A stretch of DNA of 64,000 bases from Verrucomicrobiaceae bacterium (GTDB lineage: Bacteria; Verrucomicrobiota; Verrucomicrobiia; Verrucomicrobiales; Verrucomicrobiaceae): assembly GCA_016795465.1 (NCBI GenBank), contig JAEUHK010000030.1, forward strand, positions 1-64,000. The letters run 5' to 3'. This document shows positions 45,801 to 52,428 of the stretch, piece after piece. A program made the position numbers and the translations under genes. Below the pieces are notes generated by a model that was not told where the DNA came from, made no database searches, and saw nothing but the letters and a program-made list of their open reading frames with translations. Position 1 is the stretch's first letter; each line of letters opens with the position of its first letter.

Positions 45801-48013
45801 TCGCCGGTGGTCAGCACTCCGGTATCGCCGATGTAGGGAAGGATGTCATAAACGACCAGCGCAGTGGCGGGTTGATTGCCCGGATTGAAGAGGTAGTGAC
45901 GGTAGTCCGCAGTTCCCAGGGGCAATGTTTTTCCCAATTGCGGAAACTTGGAGTAAACAGTATCGAGGTAGCCCAGAACCTGCTTTTCAGAGTCGAGACC
46001 AGCCAGTTCGGTGACGGTGTAGGTTGCTGTTGAACCGACGAAGATCTCGGTGGTGTTGGAGTCACCATCGAGATCCAGCGTGTCGGTAATCGGAGTGCCG
46101 TCGTCAGGGTGCATCGGCCCGTTGGAGAAGGTCGATAACACGATGGTGTTGATGCCGACTGTGCCCGAGGCAACGCCCGGATTGACCTGGGCCTGCAAGG
46201 TGACGACGGCAGATCCTGCGACGGGAATCGAACCGGTGAAGTTCAATTTGATCCTGGTTTGCCCAGGGAGGAAATTCGGCGTGATCACCGGTGAAGCCAT
46301 CGTAAAGCCTCCAGGTGCGCTCGTCAGTGAGATCGAACCAGGAATCAAAGTCACGGTGCTCGGCAGCAGGTCAATGACCTCTGGATTGCTCAGGCCTTCG
46401 GTGGCTCCCGCCCCATTGTTGATGTTGATCGTGTAAGTCAGAATGTCCGTTGGCTTTGGTGAGGGGTTGCTCACGGACTTCTGGAGCGATGGGCGTGGGC
46501 GGGTCTCACGGATGGTGTTGACGGAGGTGACCGGCGTGCTGGAGGGCGTGCCGTTGAACACATAGCTCACCGTTCCATTGTTGGTGATAGGGTGGTTCTG
46601 AACACTTCCATCGGGTGTCTGATAGGTGACAATCCCGTTGTCCGAGATCGTATAGGCCACTCCATTACGATCCGGGGACCTGAACTGTCCGTAGATGCGG
46701 ATGGCGTCGTTCGCAAAGCCCACGCCAACGGTGCTGTAGGTCAATCGCACCTTGGTCACCACATCCATTGCAGCCACCAGCGGCGGGACCAGGTTCACGA
46801 CGGCGGAACTTGAGGTCACCGCGAAGGGCGACCCGGTGACCTCGGCATAGGCCGGATTGTTCTTCGTCGAGATCTCCACTTTGACATTCGTTGCTCCGCC
46901 AAACACCGTGTCATAACCCGTTTCAATACTCGATGGGAAGAACTCAGGCGGAAGCACGTCTTCGACCACCACATTGCTCAGCGCAGCCGTACCGGTGTTT
47001 GCCACGTTCAGATTGTAGTAGGTGGGGCTGAAATTCAGGGCTGGTGTGCTCGAAAACAGACTTTTGCTCGACGACATGCTCGCAGCGCCGGCATTGAGAG
47101 TGAGTGGCACAGTCGCGTTCGCCGACACCGGTGGCAGCCCCACCGGCGTTCCCGCTGCGGTCACTTGATTGACCACCGTTCCGCCCAGGGGAAAAGCTGC
47201 GGCCGGGTAGGCCACCCGCAGCAGATAACTCACCGACTGCCCTGCATTAAGCGTTCCCAGGTTCCAAACCACCGTATTGGCTGGAGGGCCGTTGTAGGTT
47301 CCCAAGCCCGATGGGATCATTTCCACCAGCACCGCATTGGCTGGAAGTGTGTCGGTCAGGGTGGCACCTTCTATATTCAGGGTGCCGTTGGCCGAGCCAT
47401 TGGCGGCTGTCACCCGATAGACCACCTCACCGTCGTGCGCACCGCCGGCCACGATGGTTTTTGTGGTTGTCAGATTGGGAGCTGCAACGGAGGTCAGATT
47501 GACCGTTTTCGAACTAGGCGGATCACCAGTCGCAGTAAACACCGGAGTAATCGCCACAGTCTGACCGTTGGGGGTCGTCCCGGCAGGAAAACGAACACTG
47601 AGGCGCAATGTGCCAGTGGAACCCGCTCCCAAAGGATTGATGAAGGTAAATGTCGCTGTCCGCGTGCCCGGATTATAAAAGGCCGCTGTTGTATGGGCCG
47701 ATCCTGCAAGCTGCACATCGGCAGGAACACCACCTGCCAGAGCTAGAGGGATTGGCACGTTAATCTGAGCATTCAGTGCATTCTGGGTGGTAGATGCATT
47801 CCGATACTTAATATCCACGGAGCCAACCTCGCCGATCAGGAGATTTGTACTGCCCGCCACAACTTTAACATCGGTTATCTCGACGGCAGCCATTAGCGAG
47901 CCCCCAAATAGAAGGGTCAATAGAAAGCTGATGTGTGCCAGCCAACCACGAGCGCTCCAATAGGTTTTGGAGACACCGCGTGGTCTAGGAAGATGGTGAG
48001 ACGATGAGTTCAT
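24881..48013 (-). CDS. Giant 7710-residue SdrD_B/DUF11 surface protein
   Basis: One uninterrupted 23.1-kb frame. Residues ~1-43 are a signal peptide ([12 protein letters not shown]). ~44-885 is a beta-rich region with DUF11-like units. ~886-5725 holds 39 SdrD_B-like (Cna-B fold) modules, each starting like [24 protein letters not shown] and ending DAGY or DFGF. ~5726-6838 holds seven DUF11 modules (DLALRKTLA, then [10 protein letters not shown]). ~6839-7240 holds three more SdrD_B modules. The last ~470 residues are a unique domain beginning [10 protein letters not shown] and EYALCQNPA, resembling Verrucomicrobiota-specific C-termini. SdrD_B modules bind Ca2+ (many DxDxDG-type loops) and stiffen stalks. 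No LPXTG or PEP-CTERM is seen, so anchoring is unknown. A long adhesin or surface fibre is inferred. Confidence 0.9.
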   Translation of the reverse strand: MNSSSHHLPRPRGVSKTYWSARGWLAHISFLLTLLFGGSLMAAVEITDVKVVAGSTNLLIGEVGSVDIKYRNASTTQNALNAQINVPIPLALAGGVPADVQLAGSAHTTAAFYNPGTRTATFTFINPLGAGSTGTLRLSVRFPAGTTPNGQTVAITPVFTATGDPPSSKTVNLTSVAAPNLTTTKTIVAGGAHDGEVVYRVTAANGSANGTLNIEGATLTDTLPANAVLVEMIPSGLGTYNGPPANTVVWNLGTLNAGQSVSYLLRVAYPAAAFPLGGTVVNQVTAAGTPVGLPPVSANATVPLTLNAGAASMSSSKSLFSSTPALNFSPTYYNLNVANTGTAALSNVVVEDVLPPEFFPSSIETGYDTVFGGATNVKVEISTKNNPAYAEVTGSPFAVTSSSAVVNLVPPLVAAMDVVTKVRLTYSTVGVGFANDAIRIYGQFRSPDRNGVAYTISDNGIVTYQTPDGSVQNHPITNNGTVSYVFNGTPSSTPVTSVNTIRETRPRPSLQKSVSNPSPKPTDILTYTININNGAGATEGLSNPEVIDLLPSTVTLIPGSISLTSAPGGFTMASPVITPNFLPGQTRIKLNFTGSIPVAGSAVVTLQAQVNPGVASGTVGINTIVLSTFSNGPMHPDDGTPITDTLDLDGDSNTTEIFVGSTATYTVTELAGLDSEKQVLGYLDTVYSKFPQLGKTLPLGTADYRHYLFNPGNQPATALVVYDILPYIGDTGVLTTGDGRGSQYAVNLEGPLSTTATVRRWNTGTQSYDAPTTAPITITYSTSSNPQRPELFPEILSGPAPVGSDVPNWMAAGAVSNWSLIRSIRFDFGALVINPLDDLEFHTPIRVASDADAGEVSWNSFAFAAKNANDNEVVSPSEPIKAGIEIRASSLGNYVWIDSTLGSPVTTGNGIQDGIENPLPGSTVELFKADGVTPVTNAYGVVVPSQITGSNGRYEFTGLMPSNLSNTLPGGLVVTGTDYVVKVTPPANYVPTGVNGGDPDNNTANDNNGVIDGAGPASKSAPITLTISSETTSDGQTSGVDSDGNMTDDFGFVPIPVNVASLGNYVWLDRNGNGIQDLGEPAITGAVVSLKNPDGSPAIDIHRNPVPNVTTTASGSYSFLDLLPGDYYVTVTPPTGHSITLVNGGDPDTNPSNTDNNGTLVSGVIRSSVVTLAAGENDTTVDFGLIRPVSVGNYIWIDKRDVAGNPNGIQNAGENGLPGAVVTLYLADGTTRANNISGTQVATISTPNSGKYEFTNLPPGDYVVGVAPPPYYILTTPTGNDPDNDVVGDSNGYYESPGVVKTLPVTLHSSLEPTGDNQTPGAGAGTDSDGNMTVDIGFVPNLPDLVSVGSVVWFDLDKDGQQDVGEPGISGATLSLRYDGGSTGALDAYRDAVAVKTTVADGQYEFINLLPRDYNVSVTVPAGQGFITSPGGLDPGADSSNTDSNGIVVRSNTTTSQPFTLAPNTEPTGEDSLGTPDGLNVDDNNGNLSVDFGFIKPIAVGNVVFNDLNNDGNHDVGEGVNGVTVRLFATGTNPLVDPAVATTTTAPDGTYLFSNLNPGTYFVFIPPTNFGAGQPLNGLINIGGTPGYLRDDDNGDDALDSITYLSSGLRSDDVVLALGGQPQNSGYEVGFLNTSDNPYDSDVNLTIDFGFWNDAVLVGIGNVVFIDANGDGKYTPGEGIDGVTVELFQQGQSLATRPIATTTTATISSVKGIYGFQNLTPGTYVVRIPASQFLSGGPLFGYYSVPGVNGAGVDDNAGEKGVDNTAPGTNGILANVTVNVGTAPIDAGTEIGVLANSDNVSGDAKTDLTVDFGFAQPVSVGDLVWIDSTYNGIKDPAELGLAGVTVTLYDATGTTPVTTNLLGGAITPFVTTSTGLYSFTNLPQGQYTVKFTPPPGYVPTLVNAPGSTTANDSNGLSAQSSVLASGQSDNTLDSGFVQPVTVGNFVWQDMNGNGIQEGGDLGLAGATVTLYNAAGTTQITTDINGAAIAPVVTTSTGLYTFTNLPPGQYTVRFVAPAGWNPTLVNASGSTTANDSNGLSAQSSVLAGGGSDLTLDSGFVQPASLGNFVWKDLDRDGVQDFNEPGIENVVVTLYNSGGTAIGTTTTNAVGFYSFTGLVPGTYSVGFPASLTPTGVLTTADVGSDLTDSDANVTTGRTPTVTLVSGENNTTLDAGYNSPKASLGDFVWKDLNRDGIQQVGEPGIENVIVTLYNSAGTAVGTTTTNAVGFYNFWDLDPGSYSVGVPTTLPDGLILGAADQVGTDATDSDGNISTGRSPSITLVAGEYNSTIDFGFYSNKASLGDFVWLDLDSDGQQDPNEPGIEGVIVTLYNSSGTAVGTTTTNGAGWYQFTSLDAGTYSVSFPATLPNGNALTTALQGATATDSNPNAGTGLTANVTLTAGQHNGTIDAGYQSTKASLGDFVWKDLNRNGRQDAGEPGIEGVAVTLYNSSGVAIGSTTTDSLGYYSFTELAPGTYGVGFPTIIGQGMVLTTADNAADTLDSDASTSTGLTITTVLTAGENDPTWDAGYVSSLASLGDFVWNDLDKDGIQDAGEPGIQGVTVTLLNSSGVAIGSTTTNGVGYYNFTDLQPGTYAVQFPTALGTTATLTQAGQGTQATGSDANDGTGKTTNVTLSAGQNYPDLDAGYVTPLLASIGNFVWSDLDRDGVQDAGEPGIQGLIVTLLNSTGTAIGTTTTDATGYYAFTNLQPGTYAVQFPLTAGASSVLTGIDLGGNDTLDSDASTTTGKTINVTLAAGDSNTTLDAGYSSPLASLGNFVWKDLDKDGTQDSGEPGIAGVVVTLLNSSGTAIGSTATDATGFYTFTGLQPGTYSVDFPVTVGSLALSPLDASGNDATDSDASLTTGQTANVVLAAGDNNTTLDAGYYDPLASLGNFVWRDLDRDGVQDAGEPGIENVVVTLYNSSNIAIGTTTTNALGYYAFTGLQPGDYSVGFPASLNPDLILTLPGIGIEGLDSDANVTTGRTAAVTLAAGDNYPDLDTGYFSPKASLGNFVWFDLDRDGIQDAGEPGIENVVVTLYNSSGTAIGTTTTNAVGFYSFWDLDPGTYTVGVPPTLADGKLLGAADQLGTDATDSDGNPATGRTANITLVAGENNITVDFGFISNKASLGDFVWMDLNRNFQQDANEPGIQGVVITLYDSGGSPVGTTTTNGLGWYQFTNLDAGTYSVGFPAALPNSAVLTASLQGATTTDSNPVTSNGRTASVTLIAGEHNPTIDAGYVSPLASIGDYVWKDLDRDGFQDAGEPGIEGVTVNLYNNLNVLVGTTTTNSVGYYHFGDLQPATYSIGFPTTLGNGYVLTTRDNAADIADSDANIGNGRTTTVVLTSGQNYPDFDAGYVSPFASLGDYVWRDLDKDGAQDMGEPGIQGVPVTLLNSSGVAIGSTTTDATGYYIFTDLQPGTYAVQFPASLNGSDLVLTTIDQGADSSDSDANTTTGKTINLTLAAAEHNPTLDAGYVSPLASLGNYVWSDTDRDGVQDSGEPGIRGVSVILLNSSGVAIGSTLTDASGYYVFTDLQPGTYAIQFPASLNGGDLVLSTPDLGGNDATDSDANITTGKTNNVTLAAGANDLTLDAGYQSPLASLGNYVWRDTDRDGVQDAGEAGIQGVTVKLIDSFGNTLGSTTTDASGLYLFSDLQPGTYSVEFPLTVGSLVLSPIDAGGNDGTDSDASLTTGRTTSVTLIAGENNLTLDAGYYSPFASLGDFVWLDLNRDGQQNGGEPGIQGVIITLFDDNGDAIGTTTTDATGFYHFTELQPGDYSVGFPLTSGVNVLTTPNSGSDNSDSDADTTTGKTISLTLAAGDNDLTWDAGYYSPLASLGNYVWEDVNKNGEQDINEPGIAGVTVTLLDNGGAAIGTTVADATGYYSFSGLQPGTYSLLFPVSLNSNAYTLTAANSGAVTTDSDANTSTGQTASITLVAGQNDPTWDAGYISPKASIGDFVWMDLDRNAQQDANEPGIEGVTVVLYDSAGTAIGTTTTNGVGYYHFGNLDPGTYSIGFPIELGNLAVLTASLQGATATDSDPVVATGRTASVTLAAGEHNPTIDAGYSSPLASIGDYVWSDLDRDGAQDLGEPGIQGVTVNLYNNLNALIGTTTTNSVGYYHFGDLQPGTYSIGFPIDLGNGHVLTTLDAAADGLDSDANLTTGKTTTVTLVAGQNYNDFDAGYVSPLASLGDYVWRDLDKDGQQDVGEPGIQGVAVMLLNSSGVAIGSTTTDATGYYVFTELQPGTYAVQFPASLEGGDLVLTTTDQGADASDSDANTTTGKTINVTLAAAEHNPTIDAGYVSPLASLGNFVWSDTDRDGVQDSGEPGTQGVTVTLLNSTGTAIGTTLTDASGYYVFTDLQPGIYAVQFPASLNGGDLVLSTPLLGGDNAKDSDADISTGKTINVTLTAGENNLTLDAGYNSPLASIGDYIWFDADRNGQQDGGEPGIEGVTVTLYDSSNVAIGTTTTDATGFYRFTDLQPGDYRLGFPLTVGSKVLSPVDVGSDSSDSDANLTTGRTIVTTLVAGENDLTWDVGYYSPLATLGNYVWKDLNKNGVQDSGEPGIESVVVTLLNSAGASIGTTTTDATGFYLFTGLQPGDYAVQFPTTIGNLVLTGIDQGGNDTLDSDANATTGKTINVTLAAGDNNLTLDAGFYNPLASLGDYVWMDLNRNGQQDGGEPGVAGVTVTLLSSAGTAIGTKVTDSTGYYLFYDLQPGTYAVQFPITLVDGSVITSVDQGADATDNDASITTGKTINVTLAATEHNPTIDAGYVSPFASIGDFVWKDLDRNGQQDGGEPGIENVIVTLYNSSGVAIGTTTTDAVGYYSFYGLQPGTYSVGFPLTVGSNVLSPVDVGNNASDSDASLTTGRTASITLVQGQNDPNWDAGYYSPLASLGNFVWEDVNKDGQQQPTEPGIANVTVVLLNSTGTPIGTTVTDGTGYYSFVDLQPGTYAVQFPVSLNNGGYTLTTATTGASATDSNANATTGITANVTLVAGQNDPTIDAGYITPLASLGDFVWMDLNKDGKQDAGEPGVAGVTVKLLDNSNVEIGTTVTDGTGYYHFAGLTPGSYKVQFPLTLADSSVLTVADQAAGDDTLDSDANTTTGRTIATTLVAGENDPTWDAGYYSPLAALGNRVWLDINKDGIQDANEPGIAGVLVTLYDSAGTAIGTDVTDGEGYYWFLDLQAGTYSVGFPTIVNGDYPLTGADLGTEANDSDANVTTGKTTQVTLAAGEVNPNIDAGYYSPLAALGDYVWLDLNRDGVQQVSEPGIANVIVTLYNAAGVAVGTDVTDGNGYYYFHDLQPGDYSVGFPASVLPGYVLTAADQGADDAKDSDANPTTGRTTVTTLVAGENDPTWDAGYTSPFASLGDFVWHDLNRDGIQQPGEPGIANVTVTLYNAQGVAVGTDVTDGNGYYYFPDLQPGEYYIGVATTLNDGLTLSPQDQGTDDALDSDVSQITGRSALTTLVAGENDPTWDAGYYTPFASIGDRVWRDLDRDGIQDSNEPGIAGIRVTLYDSAGVAIGTDITDGLGYYGFYDLQPGTYSLGFPTELIDGALITRIDQGTNNAADSDVNTTTGRTVTTVLVAGENDMTWDAGYINPPLSLGNFVWLDQDHDGLQDLGEPGIQGAKVELFYANMTPARDYEGNLVVFQMTGTNGEYLFTTLAPGDYIVRVTPPAGLEPTIGGVDPDNDNNKDSNGVEMLGEDYVQSLPVTLLNNSEPVNDSDVDTNTNLSVDFGFYYPKYDLALRKTLAPTQSNPIKAGSKVTFNIEVFNQGDIAVNNITLVDYTPVGLVLDTALSPNWVAQTNGTATGLMINPVAPGKSHMVSITYTVALTAEGQTLRNFAEITGARDPDGALIADVDSTTDNNPGNDGLVDDDELYNNNGDEDDHDVADIVILPPGVWDLALRKSLATTQAASVNPGDNVLFNVEVFNQGTETAYNVRVVDYIPAQMTLNDLRWTAGTGNTATILLNQPLQPGTSVILPIILKLNNNVVGPMDITNFAEIQSFVDVNGTSRTDIDSTPDNVPSNDGPSTDDAINNENSDQDDTDGALVKVNPPQVFDLALRKKLAEGQSSTVARGGLVTFEFEVFNQGSVTAQNVVLTDYLPNSLTLEDDNWFSTLPGQVATTVFGPITPGQSVRLTLTARLSATATANATITNRAEISAAQTGTGATAIDGDSTMDNNPGNDGVPTNDAINSENGDQDDADFALITVAPPGVFDLALRKTLAVGQATAVNVGDYVNYTIEVFNQGSVTAKAVQVTDYIPAGMTLADSNWVNNGNGTATGSFGSTFTLAPGATARLALRLQVSSNTAAGNQRNVAEISSARDIDGNPVTDVDSLADSSSTNDGSMTDNEIGNANADEDDSDFADVTINEPGRADLALRKTLKPGQAASVRAGDKVTYRMEVFNQGVLPATDIKVSDYIPAGMTFVQTDNPFWTIDQPNIVSCTLTGPLAPGASAVLEVTLTVSESAATGSSLTNYAEISSFKAQGPNGVIITSDADSTPDTTLGNDGQVTNDAINNEGFDQDDMDGEPVTIIEPLRADLTLSKELCECQNSAPSPGQEVGYSIKVKNEGPIAVNHIQLREYVPAGMTMTAACAVDWIDDGKGLMTRTLDRTLQPGESLTVGVTFTVDLNALPGSLLMNCAEIGGALDDKGQPVLDIDSTFANGHHATPGCCGLEDADEDDMDCLPITVGPASAFDLALQKRLAPTQVGSVRPGDLVTFSIEVFNQGTIPASQIGVVDVLPVGFTLSDPLWVPMPGGMALRSVAGPIAPGTSTVVTITLKAGSTTGVASNFAEIFSARNATTNVAVNALTGDSDSPYDALPTNEGVIVDDELNGALGDHDSGDKAIVEVLAGPSIGDRVWEDRNANGIQDANEQGIGGVTVYLLNGSGTPTGRSTTTDSSGFYTFSNLTPGDYCVSFELPQGFAFTKADQGTNDNIDSDADATTGRTAKTTIDATETDGSWDAGLFRPASLGGTVWNDSNDNGIQDPSESGLDEVVVQLTTLSGTIVATTTTDVDGSYLFEGLPAALYRVKINTPPTSAPVSSSNTDLADNNQPGDDNGNQNGAGAPTKSPLITLSYGESDKTIGFGFVPTVGVGNFVFIDHNGNGVGDDGEGVAGVTLRLYKQGDTVGTSTPVATTTSTAGGNYLFSNLKPGSYFINIPATQFATGAPLAGRNSIPGAGIDNGVDDLSDENGIDVASTAVSGINSIVFTLSPGTEPIDATSEGGTRADQDNANDANTDLTIDFGFVGAKASTFSYWQAINGLNGQNGPTQNGDTDTFNNLVEYALCQNPASGVQPTPAFCARLNAGTNPGDGKVEAFYTRRAGGGQSDITYTLEVLNELSQSPTGWRTSTLTPTITANGDGTEKVYYPSLELDPAFAGADHGFVRLKVTLTGTPNSGTTEVFGWTKRAFPVQCETFSMPYLQKELFSGGVDSISGNTINVATSAGLVSLTGVINPAQPSFLEVTDGDNEGHRFELDEAATTATTLNIDASSTRNTQATLPASLVGDKVVVRNHWTLNSLFPKTYFVSGPNGTVADRLMFFNPAKNDYDIIFMTTVAGQRRWVLEGDATQADAGNRVLGPGESGAFFVHPRNNPITMSFVGVVRANDFAVPLKVGTNYIGGGWPIDQSPNERRMSVANGFTGARSSTNADRFQLWKGDIVLHAEGYETHFLYNFGGLTQWITDGNATFTNENDLKLFKAMRGVVFTSRLGKANYVMPNPWTP
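26300..27497 (-). repeat. Last three SdrD_B modules of the giant protein
   Basis: Three more divergent modules ([54 protein letters not shown]) lie between the DUF11 array and the unique C-terminal domain. Boundaries are approximate. Confidence 0.7.
27500..30838 (-). repeat. Seven tandem DUF11 modules of the giant protein
   Basis: Seven ~150-residue modules, each opening with a variant of [10 protein letters not shown], then a VTFxIEVFNQG motif, [14 protein letters not shown] strand, and ending in a DSTPDNxxxNDG / DEDDxD acidic stretch. One module ([14 protein letters not shown]) is more diverged and Cys-rich. Confidence 0.8.
30840..45355 (-). repeat. Array of 39 SdrD_B-like modules of the giant protein
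   Basis: Counted by eye from 39 successive module starts (xSLGxxVWxDxxxDGxQD). The first eight (toward the N-terminus, ~42-45.3 kb) are diverse and longer. From the ninth onward the modules are regular, ~117 residues each. The repeats are imperfect at DNA level, so they are coding repeats and not a CRISPR or satellite. Confidence 0.85.
33740..41130 (-). repeat. Seven-module super-repeat (~2.46 kb) within the SdrD_B array
   Basis: Modules 11, 18 and 25 (starting near 41130, 38665 and 36205) share distinctive features not found in their neighbours: xKASxGDFVWxDLxxxxQQDxNEPGI, and [12 protein letters not shown] or SLQGATxTDSxP. The modules following each of them also match in order (12/19/26, 13/20/27). 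Spacing between them is ~2.46 kb each time. This indicates segmental duplication of seven-module blocks. Confidence 0.65.
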
Positions 48014-48315
48014 TTGAGAAAGAAGTGATGGCAGGCCTATGCCCTAGAAAAGTATGAAAGTTATGGCTAACATGATATAAATCAACTAATTTAGTCACTC
48101 TTGGTTAATTATCTTTAATGAGAGAGTATTCACAATTGATATTCATGCATGACTCGGTTACTGCGCCAAACCCTGCTTGCATGGGCCCAGCTTTTAGCCT
48201 CTGGCCACAATCAGAACCCATTTATCTTATAGGACACGGCAAATTCTGGAATTTGGGTGATGCCGAAGACATGCCCGTCGACAGTTTTGAAAGTCGATTT
48301 GCCGGACTCCTACCA
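48014..48315. other. Upstream region of the giant gene
   Basis: No gene seen. 48040-48125 is AT-rich and should contain the minus-strand promoter of the giant gene. No confident -35/-10 pair can be named. The right part grades into the IS remnant. Confidence 0.4.
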
Positions 48316-48530
48316 CCGAAACCTGTCCGGGATGAATGCCAAATTCCTTGGCGATCTGTTGCACGGTTTTCAGCCCCTTGAGGGCTTCCAAGGCCACACG
48401 GGCCTTGAACTGCGAGTCATGTCGTTTGCGTTTGTTCTTCATGGTCTGTGTTTGGGTTCGGGGTATGCCGCCCCAAGCCACAACCACCATAATCGCATAC
48501 CTTAACCCCTGGCCCGATTTTCGGGGTCCA
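48316..48530 (-). mobile_element. IS3-family insertion sequence remnant (one end and start of orfA)
   Basis: On the minus strand, TGGACCCCGAAAATCGGGCC at 48530-48511 looks like an IS3-type terminal repeat. About 88 bases on is the ATG (48442) of a transposase orfA fragment: MKNKRKRHDSQFKARVALEA, then LKTVQQIAKEFGIHPGQVS. That is the usual HTH of IS3-family OrfA. The match stops after ~42 residues near 48316, and no orfB or second end is found nearby. Confidence 0.75.
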
Positions 48531-48816
48531 CCTCACATAGTCCAACCAAGAATATCACTACCTCCGCGATCTCGCCGGCGACTTCTCGCTGATGGCGTGC
48601 CTTCCATTCGTCATAGACGCTCTTGAGTTCAAACCACTTCACCCCACCCAGCATATAAAAGTCAATACCCGCCAAGACTGATGCGTCGAGAGGGTATCCA
48701 AAATCCAAGGGGCTCCAATGCTTCGGCGCACATGGCGGCCAGGTCAGCAGTTTAGCTCGTGCCATCCAGCGCAATGTCTCCGCATACAGCTTTGATTCTT
48801 CATCCGCAGTCATCAT
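48531..48816 (-). pseudogene. Unknown gene truncated by the IS end
   Basis: A frame of ~95 native residues (TADEESKLYAETLRWMARAKLL, then a middle with WPPCAPKHWSPLDFGYPLDASVL and FELKSVYDEWKARHQREV) runs straight into the IS terminal sequence at base 48530, where it picks up nine foreign residues (DPENRARG-type) and stops. The original C-terminus is missing. Family not recognised. Confidence 0.55.
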
Positions 48817-48962
48817 CTATGTCTAGTTGATACGCGATGGAGGGCAATCGTTGATTAGACCGCCTCGCAATGCAGAAAAATTTCTCGTGCTCGAATCCAT
48901 ATCAGAAATCGCAGACAGCGGCGAAAGCTCACCCCCCCGCCCCGCCTGCTTGAACGGTCGCC

Positions 48963-49907
48963 TTATGCCGACAGCCTCTCAGGCTGTGCCGCATCCGCTC
49001 CGGGGAACGCGATCACGTTTTGAGGCGGCAGCAGCGAGCCAAGCCCCGTGCTGATGCGCTGCTTCTTATCCGCGTAAAAGTCCGCGGTCACGCGGATGTC
49101 TGAATGCCGCAGCAGTCGGGAGGCCGCGTAGATGCCTGCCGACTTTGCCACCAGCGCACCCGCTTCCTTCCGCAGCTCATGCAGCGCCTTTTGCGCCTTC
49201 ACTCCATGACCGCGCAGCCACTCATAAAGCGCCGCATACACCGGCTCACAGCGGTAGCTCACCCGGCTTTTGAAGTCCGTTGTCGCCCGGCCCTCAATCA
49301 CAAACTCGCCCTTTGCCAGCGACCGCCAGCGCCGCAGCAGCGCCAGCAACTCGGGATCAAGATCAACCTCGCCTGCGGAGTCCTCGCTCTTCGGGCGGAA
49401 ATGCTCCGTGGCCTCGATGCGGATCACGCCCGCCTCCATGTCCACCTGATGCCACAGCAGGCAATCAATCTCCCGCTTTCGCAGGCCGCAGCACAGCGCC
49501 AGCAGCAGCACCTTGAACGCCTCCGGCTGAGTCGCCGCCAGCTCATCACCGGCCAGCCGTAGCAGCCTCTCCGCGTCGATGCGGGACTGATACCGCGTCT
49601 TTTGCTTCTTCCCGAAAAGCTCCGACAGGTTCACATCCCCCATCGGCAGCGGCTCCGGCAGTTTCAGCCCGGCCACATCCCGCAGCGCCTTCGCAATCTT
49701 CACCCCAAACATCGCCTTTGCATTCCGCACGAGGGAGCGGGCGGAATTCAGCACCCGGCGCTGTGCCTCGGGATTCGCAGGCTTTGCCTTCCGATAGGCC
49801 ACCTGCCACGCGTTCACCTGTGCCGAGTCCAGCAGCGTGAGCGGCAGCTTGTCCACCGCCTCGCGCCATTCCTTCGAGCGGACCAAGGCTGTGTTCGGGT
49901 ATTTCAA
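48963..49907 (-). CDS. Tyrosine recombinase lacking a normal N-terminus
   Basis: A 314-residue protein with the catalytic domain of a tyrosine recombinase: GLRKREIDCLLW (first Arg), then HELRKEAGALVA (His-x-x-Arg), LLRHSDIRVTADFY (His and the Tyr nucleophile). The N-terminal arm- and core-binding part is short compared with usual 380-420 residue integrases. The frame has no ATG at its start; the best start is a TTG at 49907 preceded by AAAGGCAGG, and the open frame runs further upstream antisense to the next gene. Either a TTG-started short recombinase or a 5'-truncated relic. Confidence 0.65.
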   Translation of the reverse strand: MKYPNTALVRSKEWREAVDKLPLTLLDSAQVNAWQVAYRKAKPANPEAQRRVLNSARSLVRNAKAMFGVKIAKALRDVAGLKLPEPLPMGDVNLSELFGKKQKTRYQSRIDAERLLRLAGDELAATQPEAFKVLLLALCCGLRKREIDCLLWHQVDMEAGVIRIEATEHFRPKSEDSAGEVDLDPELLALLRRWRSLAKGEFVIEGRATTDFKSRVSYRCEPVYAALYEWLRGHGVKAQKALHELRKEAGALVAKSAGIYAASRLLRHSDIRVTADFYADKKQRISTGLGSLLPPQNVIAFPGADAAQPERLSA

Positions 49908-49964
49908 CCTGCCTTTCGATGTGGAGGGCTGAAGATTTCCATCCTCACGTCGTCCAAGGCCCGC

Positions 49965-50402
49965 ATGAAGCTGATTCTGGCCCTCCTGCTCCCCGTTCTC
50001 GCCCTTGCTGATCCTGCGTCTTCACTTGCTGGTAAAACCGCCACACTGAGAGACGAGAAGGGCAAAGCCTCGACGACCTCCAGCGCCTCAGGAACCAGAA
50101 CGACTTTCAGAGATGCTCAGGGGAGGATGACGGGAACAGCCACACAATCGAGCACCGGCAAAACGACCTTCCGCGATGCCCAAGGAAGAATGACCGGGAC
50201 TTCAAACACCAGCGGATCGAAAACTACCTGCCGAGATGCTCAGGGACGACTCACCGGGACCTCCTCAAGCTCATCCTCGGGAGTGACAACCTACCGCGAT
50301 TCATCAGGTCAAATTACAGGCACCAGCACCATCCGAGGCAACACCATCACTTTCCGGGACGCTTCTGGACAGCTCACAGGAACAGCGACCGTGAAGCAGT
50401 GA
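49965..50402 (+). CDS. Small secreted protein with FRDAQGR repeats
   Basis: A 145-residue protein. Residues 1-16 form a short signal peptide (MKLILALLLPVLALA). The rest is six imperfect ~20-residue repeats of the type TTFRDAQGRMTGTA with Ser/Thr-rich spacers. Similar short repeats occur in secreted proteins of Verrucomicrobiota and Planctomycetota; a beta-roll-like surface is likely. Function unknown. It is divergent from the integrase-like gene and convergent with the HNH gene. Confidence 0.65.
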   Translation: MKLILALLLPVLALADPASSLAGKTATLRDEKGKASTTSSASGTRTTFRDAQGRMTGTATQSSTGKTTFRDAQGRMTGTSNTSGSKTTCRDAQGRLTGTSSSSSSGVTTYRDSSGQITGTSTIRGNTITFRDASGQLTGTATVKQ

Positions 50403-50412
50403 CCTGCTTTGA

Positions 50413-51033
50413 TCACCTGAATTCTTCCAGCCCGGTCCATGATGATCGCACTGCCTGGCGAGTTCTCGGGTCGATCAAACCGACTTCCTCCACAGTCCAG
50501 TTCATACGCCCGAAATTGCACGGAGCGCAGGTGATCACGATATTGTCCAAGCTGTTGTCTCCACCACGAGCATGCGGGAGTAGATGGTCATATTGCAACC
50601 ACATCGCCTGAAATGCGGCGTGTTGGTCAATATTCTTCGATCCCCATGAAAGTGCCTGGGGATACGCCTTTTTGATGCGCTCTCGGACCTCCTTGCGGAT
50701 GAGTGGTATGCCACAGAACCGGCAGTGGAACCCGTCACGCTCATGCAGGACGTTCTTTTCCGCAGTGGTGGGCATACGAAGCTTCACCCGTTGCTCTTTG
50801 GGAATACTGGGCGGCGCATTCTCAACGGGCCGATATTGAACATACGGGCTGTTGCTACCCCAGAGGGATTCCGTCCATTCTCGAATCGCAGGCAGGTCAG
50901 CACCCCGGATCATTTCATGGGCTAGATTTGGATTGCCCGCGAGGTGTGCCTGGACCGCAGACTCAAGCAAACGTGCTGCCTCGCCGATTTCTGGGATGGG
51001 TTCTCGAAGGCAGGGGCGCAGGCTGGGTGTCAT
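50413..51033 (-). CDS. HNH endonuclease
   Basis: A 206-residue protein. The HNH domain fills ~95-185: a zinc-type CRFCG pair, then WLQYDHLLPHARGG with the D-H catalytic motif, NSLDNIVITC with the Asn, and CAPCNFGR as the second Cys pair. The N-terminal ~90 residues are helical and unassigned. HNH enzymes cut DNA; stand-alone copies on islands may be restriction-like, homing-like or host-defence nucleases. No partner methylase is seen. Confidence 0.8.
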   Translation of the reverse strand: MTPSLRPCLREPIPEIGEAARLLESAVQAHLAGNPNLAHEMIRGADLPAIREWTESLWGSNSPYVQYRPVENAPPSIPKEQRVKLRMPTTAEKNVLHERDGFHCRFCGIPLIRKEVRERIKKAYPQALSWGSKNIDQHAAFQAMWLQYDHLLPHARGGDNSLDNIVITCAPCNFGRMNWTVEEVGLIDPRTRQAVRSSWTGLEEFR

Positions 51034-51083
51034 GTGTCTTGGTCTAGGCAGTCAGGGATGGGCAAGTTTACGCCCAAATAGAA

Positions 51084-51194
51084 TCACGCCAGCAGTTCCG
51101 CCATGCGGTCGTGATGCGGACGGCGGACGTGGCTGTATGTGTCGAGGATGAGACAAGCGATACCAGAGGAGGCGACAAAGGTGTCGATTTGCAT
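51084..51194 (-). pseudogene. C-terminal relic of a second tyrosine integrase
   Basis: A 36-residue frame whose ATG overlaps the integrase stop (TGATG). Its last residues, LILDTYSHVRRPHHDRMAELLA, align with the end of the adjacent integrase (LILKTYSEVIEQEDDREAANLLA), including the position of the Tyr nucleophile and the stop. It is best read as the remaining tail of a related integrase gene that was otherwise deleted or replaced. Confidence 0.6.
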
Positions 51195-52258
51195 CACGCC
51201 AAGAGGTTCGCGGCTTCCCGGTCGTCCTCCTGTTCGATCACTTCAGAATAAGTCTTCAAAATCAGCACGCCACCATCCTTGTGTCCCTGCCATCGGCTGA
51301 TGCGCTTCACGGCAATGCCTTTCTTGAGGGCGTCGATGATGAACATCCGCCGGAACGAGCGGGCGGAAAAAGCAGGCAGCTTGAGGTTCCTGCATGCCGT
51401 GGCTAGCGCTTTCTTGGGGTCGCTGATCTTGAAAACCTTATCCGATGCGGATGCATCGGGATTCTCCGCCCTGAGCCTTTCAAGCAACGGTCGTAGTCTG
51501 GCAAAGAGGGGAATTTGGAATGAGGTTTGCGTTTTGACCCGGAACAGCTTGATGGTCTCATCCTTAAAATTGATGTGCTCCCACTTGAGGCCGGATGTCT
51601 CGGCCTGCCCAAGGCCCGCCCGGCCCATGAACTCCAGGACATCCGCAGAATCATCCGCATGGTCTGTGAAGGGTTGCGCCCGCACCTCTGTCAGTATGGC
51701 CTCGAACTCCTGAGGGGTGGGCGCATTGCGGATCACCTGCGGGCGTCGCATGGCCTTGACCAGGCGCTTGTCCATCGGTGACCTCTGGATTTTGCGGTTG
51801 GCTGTCGCGAAGTCAAAAAAGGCCAGCAACCACTGCCGAGCGTGATTGTAGGCAGCCACCTTCCCATTCCACTGACTCAGCCATTTGGAGCACTGACTGT
51901 GATCCACCTTGGCAAGAACCTGATGGGCTCCACCGGGCCAGTTTGCGCACACATGGTCCGTGAGCTGGCGGTAGCGTTTCAGGGTTTTCGGGGCTCCGGT
52001 CCTTCCTGCCAGGAATTCTTTCATGTGGACGTCGAGGTAGGTTTTGTGCGCATCAGAAGCAGCGTGCTCCTGTTCACCCAGGAAGTCCCGCAGCTTCCGT
52101 TTGGCGACTTCAATGGTGTCTGTTTCAAGGCTCCGCCGGATCAACTTGCCAGAGCGTCTCACGACGGCATAGTAAACGCCGCTGCTGCGGTAGCGATACA
52201 AGCATGGTGCCACCCGAATCCACTGTCCCTTTTGATCTCCGTTCTTCCCTGCCGACAT
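51194..52258 (-). CDS. Tyrosine integrase of the element
   Basis: A 354-residue recombinase next to the restored tRNA, so the likely integrase for this element. The N-terminal part has the beta-sheet arm domain (WIRVAPCLYRYRSSGVYYAVV) and a SAM-like core-binding domain (KTLKRYRQLTDHV). The catalytic part is unusual: the first Arg position reads GLGQAETSGLKW (Gln where Arg is usual), and the HxxR box reads SARSFRRMF (no His, Arg kept). The last motifs are intact (RWQGHKDGG, LILKTYSEV). This variant occurs in some Verrucomicrobiota/Planctomycetota integrases as I recall, so it may be active. ATG at 52258 is preferred over the longer frame through the arm sites. Confidence 0.8.
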   Translation of the reverse strand: MSAGKNGDQKGQWIRVAPCLYRYRSSGVYYAVVRRSGKLIRRSLETDTIEVAKRKLRDFLGEQEHAASDAHKTYLDVHMKEFLAGRTGAPKTLKRYRQLTDHVCANWPGGAHQVLAKVDHSQCSKWLSQWNGKVAAYNHARQWLLAFFDFATANRKIQRSPMDKRLVKAMRRPQVIRNAPTPQEFEAILTEVRAQPFTDHADDSADVLEFMGRAGLGQAETSGLKWEHINFKDETIKLFRVKTQTSFQIPLFARLRPLLERLRAENPDASASDKVFKISDPKKALATACRNLKLPAFSARSFRRMFIIDALKKGIAVKRISRWQGHKDGGVLILKTYSEVIEQEDDREAANLLA

Positions 52259-52274
52259 GCCGGGGAGATTATGA

Positions 52275-52344
52275 GTATACAAAATCAGTATCAACAGGGT
52301 TTTTCGGTATCCTGAAAAACGTCGCAAATCCCTCAGTATCAACA
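52275..52344. promoter_or_regulatory. Right-end arm-type repeats and int promoter region
   Basis: GTATACAAAATCAGTATCAACAG at 52275-52297 matches the left-end site at 3529-3550 with few changes. TCAGTATCAACA recurs at 52333-52344, 48 bases away and 5 bases before the tRNA. On the minus strand TATACT inside the first copy could be the -10 of int, so int may be self-regulated. Confidence 0.5.
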
Positions 52345-52349
52345 AAAAA

Positions 52350-52424
52350 GCGCGGATAGCTCAGTGGTAGAGCGGCTCGTTTACACCGAGTTGGTCGGGG
52401 GTTCGAATCCCTCTCCGCGCACCA
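52350..52424 (+). tRNA. tRNA-Val (anticodon UAC), restored by the element
   Basis: Complete cloverleaf with encoded CCA. Acceptor GCGCGGA pairs with TCCGCGC; the D stem is GCTC/GAGC; the anticodon loop TTTACAC gives UAC; the T arm is GGGGG-TTCGAAT-CCCTC; the discriminator is A. Bases 1-39 are the element-supplied part (see attL), bases 40 onward the chromosomal part. The acceptor is fully Watson-Crick with C at position 4, whereas the orphan half has T there. Confidence 0.95.
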
Positions 52425-52428
52425 TCCA

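Larger units (their letters stand above)
3412..52388. mobile_element. ~49 kb integrative element in tRNA-Val(UAC)
   Basis: Bounded by the direct repeat described as attL/attR. At its ends it carries an Xis-like HTH gene (left) and a tyrosine integrase whose start is 92 bases from the restored tRNA (right). It also holds a rolling-circle-type Rep, a recombination gene array, nucleases, broken genes and an IS remnant. Flanking genes on both sides are housekeeping or core-like. No relaxase, conjugation ATPase or phage structural gene is recognisable, so it is best called a genomic island or integrative mobilizable element of unknown transfer mode. Confidence 0.8.

Noticed and set aside
48118..48381. 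87-residue plus-strand frame upstream of the giant gene
   Set aside because: Spans the promoter region and runs antisense into the transposase remnant; no family features.
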